Of a stretch of DNA of 7,173 bases, positions 1 to 5,515 are shown one piece after another. The notes under the pieces were generated by a model. It made no database searches and had not been told where the DNA came from. It saw only the letters and a program-made list of their open reading frames with translations. The position numbers and the translations under genes were made by a program. Source of the stretch: Leucothrix mucor. GTDB lineage: Bacteria > Pseudomonadota > Gammaproteobacteria > Thiotrichales > Thiotrichaceae. The stretch covers positions 1 to 7,173 of the forward strand of contig DQUJ01000166.1 in the NCBI GenBank assembly GCA_015662325.1, read 5' to 3'. Numbering within the stretch: the stretch's first letter is position 1; each line of letters starts with the position of its first letter.

Positions 1-735
1 GGTATTCCCACCGATATTCATGGGCGCGTTGTTGTGCCTTCTAAATCATCCCCCGAACAAGCGGTAAATGGATTATATGCGGCGGGCGAATCTGCCTGTG
101 TTTCGGTGCATGGCGCGAACCGTTTGGGCGGTAATTCGTTATTGGATATTTTGGTGTTCGGTCGTGCGGCAGCTGATCATATGATCGAATATTTACAAGA
201 AAACACCTATGCACATAAGTTTGATAAAGACTCTTTGCAACAAGCACTTGATCATTTGAAATATTGGGATGAAGACAGCAATGATGAAGATCATGACAAA
301 AATCATAAAGAAACTAATAAAAAATCAGAATCAATAAGCCAATTACGGGATGAATTACGTGGGGTAATGGAACAGCATTGCGGTGTTTTTCGCACTAAAG
401 ACATCCTTGCCGAAGGTGTTGAAAAAATCAAAGCAATCGTGGCACGCTTCCCCAATGCTAAAATCCATGATCAAAGCAAAATATTCAATACTGCCCGTGT
501 TGAAGCATTTGAATTAGATAATTTAGGCGAATGTGCATTAGCGACAATTATATCTGCATTGCATCGCGAAGAAAGTCGCGGCGCCCATTCGCGGGTAGAT
601 TTCGACAGTCGTGATGATCAAAACTGGATGAAACACAGTTTGTTTCATAAAGGGGATGACAAGCCAGAGTACAAACCAGTACGCACCAAACCTTTGACTG
701 TCGATTCTTTTCCACCGATAGAAAGGACGTACTGA
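1..735 (+). CDS. sdhA: Succinate dehydrogenase flavoprotein subunit, C-terminal part (5' end outside window)
   Basis: This is the catalytic FAD subunit of respiratory complex II, which oxidises succinate to fumarate on the cytoplasmic side of the membrane and passes electrons to SdhB. The frame is open from base 1, so the gene begins upstream; about 244 codons are present, against roughly 590 for full-length SdhA. Visible family features are the GIPT start of the fragment, GE at fragment residues 29-30 in the FAD region, and HGANRLGGNS at residues 37-46. The Arg of HGANR (codon 121-123) corresponds to the substrate-binding Arg399 of E. coli. ESRGAHSR (571-594), RDDxNW and the terminal FPPxxRTY are also present. 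Between the capping/FAD region and the C-terminal helical domain there is a very charged Asp/Glu/Lys/His-rich insert (268-333) that E. coli SdhA lacks. The stop codon overlaps the sdhB ATG by one base. The GTG at 34 is internal and not a start. Confidence 0.97.
   Translation, partial: GIPTDIHGRVVVPSKSSPEQAVNGLYAAGESACVSVHGANRLGGNSLLDILVFGRAAADHMIEYLQENTYAHKFDKDSLQQALDHLKYWDEDSNDEDHDKNHKETNKKSESISQLRDELRGVMEQHCGVFRTKDILAEGVEKIKAIVARFPNAKIHDQSKIFNTARVEAFELDNLGECALATIISALHREESRGAHSRVDFDSRDDQNWMKHSLFHKGDDKPEYKPVRTKPLTVDSFPPIERTY
722..727 (+). promoter_or_regulatory. Ribosome binding site of sdhB
   Basis: AAAGGA lies 7 bases before the sdhB ATG at 735, inside the last sdhA codons. It supports that start and fits translation coupled to sdhA termination through the TGATG overlap. 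Confidence 0.7.
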
Positions 736-1439
736 TGCGCTTTTCAATCTATCGTTACAATCCCGAATGGGATGAACAGCCTTTTGTGCAAAAGTTTGAA
801 TTGGCGGATGATAAAGTTGAACCTGGAATGATGCTTTTGGGCGCACTCATCAAATTAAAAGAACAAGACGAAACCTTGAGTTTTAGACGTTCTTGTCAAG
901 AAGGCGTGTGCGGATCAGATGGCATGAACATCAATGGCGTTAATGGATTAGCCTGCATCACACCTTTATCTGATCTTAATCAACCCATAGAGCTACGACC
1001 ACTGCCCGGAATGCCCGTGATTCGCGATTTAATCGTAAATATGGAACCCTTCTTTAAACAATACAAAGCCGTAAAACCATGGCTAATTGTTGATGAGGAA
1101 CCACAGCCCGAAAGTGAGCGTAAACAATCCATCGAAGACCGTGAAAAACTCGACGGACTATATGAATGTATTTTGTGCGGTTGTTGCTCTGCGGCATGCC
1201 CATCTTACTGGTGGAATCCCGATCGCTTTATGGGGCCTGCCGCATTGTTGCAAGCCTCGCGTTTTATTCAAGATTCCCGCGATCAAGCCAAGGCAGAACG
1301 GCTAGAACAACTGGATGATGCGTATAAACTGTTTCGTTGCCATACGATTATGAATTGTGTGCAAGTCTGCCCCAAGGGATTAAATCCAACCAAAGCCATC
1401 GGAAAAATAAAACAAGAAATGTTGAAGCAGAAACTGTGA
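735..1439 (+). CDS. sdhB: Succinate dehydrogenase iron-sulfur subunit
   Basis: SdhB carries electrons from the FAD of SdhA through three iron-sulfur clusters to ubiquinone at the membrane anchor of complex II. The protein is 234 aa, close to the 238 aa of E. coli. The N-terminal ferredoxin-like domain holds the [2Fe-2S] ligands C54, C59, D62 and C74 (SCQEGVCGSDG, then GLAC), including the Asp ligand typical of the enterobacterial type. The C-terminal domain has C145, C148, C151 and C212 for [4Fe-4S], and C155, C202 and C208 for [3Fe-4S]. These sit at a constant offset of -4 from the E. coli numbering. Quinone-site residues are also recognisable: P156, S157, W159 and W160 in CPSYWW, and H203 and I205 in RCHTIMNC. 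The start at 735 has a good ribosome binding site and overlaps the sdhA stop; the end overlaps sdhE by four bases. The cluster ligands appear complete, so the subunit should be functional. Confidence 0.98.
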   Translation: MRFSIYRYNPEWDEQPFVQKFELADDKVEPGMMLLGALIKLKEQDETLSFRRSCQEGVCGSDGMNINGVNGLACITPLSDLNQPIELRPLPGMPVIRDLIVNMEPFFKQYKAVKPWLIVDEEPQPESERKQSIEDREKLDGLYECILCGCCSAACPSYWWNPDRFMGPAALLQASRFIQDSRDQAKAERLEQLDDAYKLFRCHTIMNCVQVCPKGLNPTKAIGKIKQEMLKQKL

Positions 1440-1690
1440 GTCAGGCAGACCATAATCGACTACGCTGGAAGTGTCGGCGGGGTATGTTGGAGCTGGATAT
1501 TTTACTCAGTAGTTTTCTAAAAAATGGTTACGATACACTTGATGATGCTGACCTTGAGCGTTTCTCTCAATTATTAGACTACGAAGATAACCCACTGTTT
1601 GAACTACTAATGGGGAAAATGCAGCCAGCGGATGCATCGTTTAACCCACTGCTTACTTTAATTCGTGGTTCAGTAGTCGCAGCATTATAA
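1436..1690 (+). CDS. sdhE: FAD assembly factor SdhE (succinate dehydrogenase flavinylation factor)
   Basis: SdhE is a small soluble protein of the Sdh5/YgfY/DUF339 family that promotes covalent attachment of FAD to SdhA, and to fumarate reductase in some bacteria. I choose the GTG at 1436: it gives 84 aa (E. coli 88), overlaps the sdhB TGA in a GTGA arrangement, and puts the family motif at the expected place near the N-terminus. That motif is CRRGMLELD, with the RGxxE signature at residues 15-19 (R15, G16, E19), the same numbering as in E. coli. The NPLFELLMG stretch near residue 60 also matches the family (E. coli DPDLFNWLMN). The open frame runs upstream to an ATG at 1337, but that extension lies inside sdhB and has no family resemblance. 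No clear Shine-Dalgarno is seen, so translation probably depends on coupling to sdhB. Placement next to sdhB supports co-expression with its client SdhA. Confidence 0.93.
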   Translation: MSQADHNRLRWKCRRGMLELDILLSSFLKNGYDTLDDADLERFSQLLDYEDNPLFELLMGKMQPADASFNPLLTLIRGSVVAAL

Positions 1691-1724
1691 AGTACGGTTA
1701 AAATCATAAAGTACGGCCAAAAAT
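1687..1724 (+). repeat. 19-bp near-tandem direct repeat (two copies)
   Basis: ATAAAGTACGG occurs at 1687-1697 and again at 1706-1716, exactly 19 bases apart. The full 19-bp units (1687-1705 and 1706-1724) agree at 15 positions, differing at two T/C positions and in the last two bases. The first copy contains the sdhE stop codon. It could be a tandem operator for the downstream HiPIP promoter or a simple local duplication; the sequence alone does not decide. Confidence 0.5.
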
Positions 1725-1733
1725 AGACAATGA

Positions 1734-1747
1734 ATGACATATGTCAA
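1734..1747. promoter_or_regulatory. Candidate CRP/FNR-family operator upstream of the HiPIP gene
   Basis: TGACATATGTCA (1735-1746) is a perfect 12-bp palindrome. With its flanks it reads ATGAC-N4-GTCAA, close to the TTGAT-N4-ATCAA and GTCAA half sites bound by FNR/DNR-type regulators. Its centre (1740.5) lies 41.5 bases upstream of base 1782, and GATACT at 1770-1775 would then sit at the -10 position, which is the geometry of a class II activated promoter. A looser outer inverted repeat (AATAGA 1722-1727 and TCTATT 1751-1756) surrounds it. Binding by such a regulator is inference from the motif only. Confidence 0.4.
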
Positions 1748-1810
1748 TGATCTATTGTTTAAAATTAAAGATACTCTTCGATGCGTAGTTACATACTATT
1801 TATTACTAAC

Positions 1811-1816
1811 GAAGGA
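1811..1816 (+). promoter_or_regulatory. Ribosome binding site of the HiPIP gene
   Basis: GAAGGA with a 7-base spacer precedes the ATG at 1824. It is one of the clearest Shine-Dalgarno matches in the window and fixes the start that gives an intact Tat signal. Confidence 0.75.
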
Positions 1817-1823
1817 ATAAAAA

Positions 1824-2150
1824 ATGATTGATTTAAATCGTAGAAAAATGCTTAAGAACAGCATCTTTGGATTAACAGCAGTTGCAGCTGGCTCTATGCT
1901 AGCGTCAAACGTTTATGCAGATGGCACGCCAGATTTAACAGAAGATGACCCAATGGCAATGGGTTTAGGCTACAAAAAAGACACGACAACTGTCGATGCA
2001 GCAAAACAGCCAAAACATACAGCTGATCAAAGCTGTGCTAACTGTGCTTTATTTACAGCAACAACAGACGGTGTAGGAACATGTACTATCTTTGCAGGTA
2101 AGCAAGTAAGTGCTACAGGCTGGTGTACAGCTTACGCTAAGAAAGCTTAA
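1824..2150 (+). CDS. High-potential iron-sulfur protein (HiPIP), Tat-exported
   Basis: HiPIPs are small periplasmic [4Fe-4S] proteins that carry single electrons at high potential, typically from the bc1 complex or a donor enzyme to a terminal oxidase or photosynthetic reaction centre. This one is 108 aa. Residues 1-32 form a Tat signal peptide: twin arginine R6-R7 in NRRKML, a hydrophobic core at about 13-28, and a likely cleavage site after VYA (residue 32), leaving about 76 aa. The mature part has the four cluster cysteines in family spacing: C71 and C74 (CANC), C87 (GTC) and C101 in GWC. Y50 in LGY matches the conserved cluster-shielding Tyr of the family. Tat export suits a protein whose cluster is inserted before transport. 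It follows sdhE by 133 bp with its own ribosome binding site, apparent regulatory region and strong terminator, so it is probably a single-gene transcription unit. The electron donor and acceptor cannot be told from here. Confidence 0.95.
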   Translation: MIDLNRRKMLKNSIFGLTAVAAGSMLASNVYADGTPDLTEDDPMAMGLGYKKDTTTVDAAKQPKHTADQSCANCALFTATTDGVGTCTIFAGKQVSATGWCTAYAKKA

Positions 2151-2180
2151 TTGATGTAAATTGACCTTTTGGGTGAATGC

Positions 2181-2216
2181 AAAGCCGAACGTTATTTTTT
2201 AACGTTCGGCTTTTTT
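2181..2216 (+). terminator. Strong intrinsic terminator after the HiPIP gene
   Basis: A perfect 14-bp stem (2181-2194 paired with 2200-2213, core GCCGAACGTTA) closes a 5-base T loop and runs into six Ts (2211-2216). It lies 30 bases after the HiPIP stop codon. Read from the opposite strand the stem is followed by only three Ts, so it should mainly stop + strand transcripts. It may weakly serve the convergent dabA. Confidence 0.92.
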
Positions 2217-2277
2217 ATGAGTGGTAAACCAGCTTAAGTCCACTAGGCTCTCGCAAATTAGGATAAAGAAATATTGA

Positions 2278-5200
2278 TCAAGTAGTCAGCTTAACCAAGC
2301 CTTCACCCACTTTAAACTCATGCAATTCTGCAGTATCTGGGTTTTTCACCGCTAAAATCACCCATTCATTACCCACTAAATTCTTGATAGCAGGTTGCCG
2401 GGTATAAATAGCTTCGACTGTTTTTAAATAGGTTTCAACAATCACTAACAAACGCATGGGCTCGTGTAATTCGGTCATTTGTCTGGCAAGCCCTGTTTGT
2501 AAATCACTGGATGTACCGTGCATTACGCCGAAATTTCCCGCGATGTTGTGGGTGGTTTTATTGCCCGAACCTAAATAACCGTTTTGAATACTAGAGAAGT
2601 AATAATCCATAGCAATGCCCACGCCAACCACGCCGTTTCCAAGTAATTGTGCTTCTAATATTTTACCTTCGGGGTCGTTGTGCGGGTCATAAGAAACCAT
2701 AAAGGTACGACGATCCCACGACACACCGTAGTGCATAGAGCGCCTGCCAATAAAGGCGCTGGCACAGCCTTGATGCCCTAATTCTGCACGGGGTTGATTA
2801 GGCGAAGCCGCACGCGCTTGTACATGGTTTGCTGCTTGTTCGGTGGATAATGAATCGCTTGCAGATGCAAACTTTTCACAACGTTCCTGAGCAGAAAGGT
2901 TAGTCGCTTGTAGCACCTGTGTTTGGCATTCTGCAAATTCTTGTTGATGTGTTTCTGGGATTAAATCGGCATCTGTCCAGACGATTAAATCACTCGTCGT
3001 ATCGTGTTCGGCAGAGGTGAACCAGCAGTCGTCAGGAATAATTATATCGTGTTGTTTTTGTAACAAGGCACGGGTTTTTGTTTCGTTAATGCTGTTGCAA
3101 AATGCACGTGCATTCGGCCCACCGAAACGCCCACTACACGCACCACAGCCATAGGCGAGTACATGCGGATTATTGACCTGTTTTGAACTGTGTGCCATTA
3201 AAATAACTAAACGCGAATAGCCGCTGGTAAAGCCTGTTAACTTTAAATAAGCCGCGAGCTTTTCCACTTTTTCTGTTTGGCTCAAACCCACTTGATTGTG
3301 TTCGGCGCTGGGGTTTTCTACTATTTGATCGTCTTCTGCGGTGTATTGCATTCGGGTTTTAACAGGTGCGGAAAGCGTGTTTCTCATGCTAGTGCTGAAA
3401 CGTTGATACTTAGCAGGGAAGAAGTTTCTACCGACTAATTCGGCAAAGCCAAAGGGCGATAATAAAGGCAGTGTTAGCACGGTTTTAAATAAACTTTGGC
3501 GCATACCGTGTGTTTTTAAGGTATTAAAAACGCTGAATTTTTGGTGTCTTTTTTGATGCTTTTTTAGCTGTGCTTCGCTCACGCTATTATCGGCAACTTC
3601 ATGTAGTTGGTGTACCGCTGTAACAACGGGTTGCGCCAGTTTAATGGTCTTGTTGGCATTGAGTGATTTGAAATTATTGGGTAAACCAAACACACCTGCC
3701 GCGCCTATTGTTTCTATATTTGGGGCGACGGCTTCTAAATGTCGGCGAATGCTTTCTTCGCGATCATCCATACAAAAAATCAATTGCGCATCGGGGCGGG
3801 TGTCACGGTTTTCCCAGCGCCCTTGGTCATGATTATTAATCAGTGCGTTGTAAACCTCGTGTTTGTAATTGTGTTCGTAGGCGCGTATCCATAAATAACC
3901 GCTGGTGTCGGAATCATCAAGTGTTTCTAAAATAGAAAGTAGGGCGTTGACTTGTTGCGAACTTAAGGTGTTGACGTTATTTGAATCTAAGCCTAAATGT
4001 TGACTTAGATGGAATAAGCGCCAGGCATTAATATAGGCTTTGGTGTCAATTACGTGTTCGGTGATTAATGACCAAGAGAGCATTAAATGCGAAATTTCGT
4101 GCCACTTTTCTTTGTTGATATGCCCTACGTTGGATGATAATAATTGATCCGAAAGACTTTGGATATATTCGGGCAATTCCTCGTTAAAGGTTGAATGGCG
4201 CACGTAGAATTCATTAAGATTATGTTTAAAATAGCCGCGCAAATCGGGCAGGGTAGCATCTAATTTCCAATGATCGCGCGTCACGTGGCGACAAAATAAA
4301 TGTTCCAACACCAAGCGAACGGCAAGGTAATCGATCATTTCGGCAGATTTTTCTATATCTTTATAGTTTTTATTGTGATCACGCCAGTTAAACATGCCAG
4401 ACCAACCGGGCATTTCTAACGCAAGACAACGTAAATAATCTTGCCAGTGATCTTTCTCGATACCGATGCGCATGAGTTCGGTTTCAATAGTTTCTAATGG
4501 ATCATCAGAAAGGGATTGGGTGTAATCGCGCCAAGTGATGAGTTCGTTAAAATACGGGTTAAGATCGTGTTCCGCCATGTCTTTCCAGAAATGGTAAAAC
4601 CCTTGGGGTTGATTCGTATTGGTACTCATCCCTAAATCTAGCCACGCCGATAATTGACGAATTAGAATAGGCTGTTCTTCTTCTAAAATATCAGTATTCG
4701 TTAAGCGTTTAAGCAGGGTACGCATGGTGATGGTTTGCCCGACGCTGGCAAATGTTTTGTGTAACTGTTTTTCGCTGCGTTCTGCAATCAGTTTGCGCGT
4801 GGTGATGTGATCTTGCGTGTCGCAATCAAGCTCATCATTGATGCGTTGCCAAATATCAACAGGGGATAAATCAACAAAGGCGCTGAAATGGGCTGGGTTT
4901 TGGCTGAGATTAACGTGTTTTAAACAGTTTTCCCAAAGGGGTTTAAGGTCGCAGTAAAACTGTTTGTCAGTGGGCGTAATATCATCCTGAAATGTATTCA
5001 GCGCATTGTCTTCTTCAATTTTCCAGAGCAGTTTTCGATAGCTGATATTTTTAATATCGTTAATTAGTGCTGTGGAATAAATAACTTTTTGAGTGACAGG
5101 TGATCCATTGACTTCGAAAACAATCTTATCGGTATCAATGTTTTCATCTTGTTCCAGTACGGCATCAATATCCCGTTGGGTGATGCGTCCTTTATGAAAA

Positions 5201-5403
5201 GCGTCGCGATAAGCGCTGGCAGGAAGATAGCAGTAGGCACCTGTTTTTTGATGTACCTCGCGCAATGCGGCGTTAAAAGGCAAATGTTCGTAATGCATCA
5301 GCGGATTAAAATGCACAAAATCACTTAACGGTGCTTGGGTCGGCAATACTTGGTTAAGACCCGCTATTTGTTCTTTTAAAAACGGCTGATTTATTTTTGA
5401 CAT
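2278..5403 (-). CDS. dabA: DabA-type inorganic carbon transporter subunit (DUF2309/UPF0753), long form
   Basis: DabA is the cytoplasmic, beta-carbonic-anhydrase-like subunit of DAB complexes. In the accepted model it hydrates CO2 to bicarbonate vectorially, driven by ion flow through a membrane partner. The protein is 1041 aa. The four zinc/catalytic residues known from Halothiobacillus DabA (C351, D353, H524, C539) are matched by C544 and D546 in FCMDDRE, H738 in MAHSS and C753 in YGCGAC; the His-to-Cys gap is 15 in both. Other family blocks are the N-terminal HFNPLMHYEHLPF (31-43), RRSMHYGVSWDRRTFMVSYD (887-906), and GVMHGTSSDLQTGL followed by ELHEPMRLL (959-986). No clear membrane helices are seen. 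The first ligand lies about 190 residues later than in the Halothiobacillus protein, so this is a long variant with extra N-terminal sequence, while the distance from the last ligand to the C-terminus is similar. The ATG at 5403 starts the conserved N-terminus; its ribosome binding site is weak. The partner is probably the divergent NuoM-like gene. Confidence 0.93.
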   Translation of the reverse strand: MSKINQPFLKEQIAGLNQVLPTQAPLSDFVHFNPLMHYEHLPFNAALREVHQKTGAYCYLPASAYRDAFHKGRITQRDIDAVLEQDENIDTDKIVFEVNGSPVTQKVIYSTALINDIKNISYRKLLWKIEEDNALNTFQDDITPTDKQFYCDLKPLWENCLKHVNLSQNPAHFSAFVDLSPVDIWQRINDELDCDTQDHITTRKLIAERSEKQLHKTFASVGQTITMRTLLKRLTNTDILEEEQPILIRQLSAWLDLGMSTNTNQPQGFYHFWKDMAEHDLNPYFNELITWRDYTQSLSDDPLETIETELMRIGIEKDHWQDYLRCLALEMPGWSGMFNWRDHNKNYKDIEKSAEMIDYLAVRLVLEHLFCRHVTRDHWKLDATLPDLRGYFKHNLNEFYVRHSTFNEELPEYIQSLSDQLLSSNVGHINKEKWHEISHLMLSWSLITEHVIDTKAYINAWRLFHLSQHLGLDSNNVNTLSSQQVNALLSILETLDDSDTSGYLWIRAYEHNYKHEVYNALINNHDQGRWENRDTRPDAQLIFCMDDREESIRRHLEAVAPNIETIGAAGVFGLPNNFKSLNANKTIKLAQPVVTAVHQLHEVADNSVSEAQLKKHQKRHQKFSVFNTLKTHGMRQSLFKTVLTLPLLSPFGFAELVGRNFFPAKYQRFSTSMRNTLSAPVKTRMQYTAEDDQIVENPSAEHNQVGLSQTEKVEKLAAYLKLTGFTSGYSRLVILMAHSSKQVNNPHVLAYGCGACSGRFGGPNARAFCNSINETKTRALLQKQHDIIIPDDCWFTSAEHDTTSDLIVWTDADLIPETHQQEFAECQTQVLQATNLSAQERCEKFASASDSLSTEQAANHVQARAASPNQPRAELGHQGCASAFIGRRSMHYGVSWDRRTFMVSYDPHNDPEGKILEAQLLGNGVVGVGIAMDYYFSSIQNGYLGSGNKTTHNIAGNFGVMHGTSSDLQTGLARQMTELHEPMRLLVIVETYLKTVEAIYTRQPAIKNLVGNEWVILAVKNPDTAELHEFKVGEGLVKLTT

Positions 5404-5515
5404 AGTATCGCTTTAAGAGAGTGTGGTTTATAGACAAATAAATCCAAAATTTGAGTAAGCAACCACACAATAAACGGTGTATTATACGCCGCTTCATTAC
5501 CTCTGCAAGATGTGA
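5404..5515. promoter_or_regulatory. Divergent promoter region between dabA and the NuoM-like gene
   Basis: These 112 bp must hold the start signals for both divergent genes. For dabA, TATAAA on the - strand (5427-5432) is a fair -10 element, but I see no good -35 at 16-18 bp. For the NuoM-like gene, TATTAT at 5480-5485 is a fair -10 element about 30 bp before the ATG, again without a convincing -35. Weak core promoters on both sides suggest activator dependence, which is inference. Confidence 0.5.
5421..5468. repeat. 8-bp inverted repeat in the divergent promoter region
   Basis: GTGTGGTT (5421-5428) and its exact reverse complement AACCACAC (5461-5468) are 40 bp apart, about four helical turns. 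The left arm overlaps the likely dabA -10 element and the right arm lies 11 bp upstream of the likely -10 of the NuoM-like gene. This fits a regulator binding twice to control both genes. A stem with a 32-base loop is less likely to matter. Confidence 0.5.

Noticed and set aside
34..735. GTG at 34 as the start of a short separate gene
   Set aside because: The frame is open back to base 1 and the preceding residues (GIPTDIHGR) are SdhA sequence, so this is an internal codon of a truncated-by-window sdhA.
538..846. 102-codon open frame on the - strand across the sdhA/sdhB junction
   Set aside because: It is antisense to two well-supported genes and shows no recognisable motif or ribosome binding site.
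1087..1305. 72-codon open frame inside sdhB in another frame
   Set aside because: It is a shadow of sdhB, whose iron-sulfur ligands are encoded in the main frame across the same bases.
1337..1435. Upstream ATG extension of SdhE
   Set aside because: The extra 33 residues lie wholly inside sdhB and resemble nothing in the SdhE family; the GTG at 1436 gives the normal length and motif position.
2220..2244. Possible - strand terminator for dabA (AGTGG/CCACT stem)
   Set aside because: The stem is only 5 bp with a 15-base loop, and no T-tract follows on the - strand.
3644..3832. 62-codon + strand open frame opposite dabA
   Set aside because: It is antisense to the conserved CMDDRE region of DabA and looks like a shadow frame.
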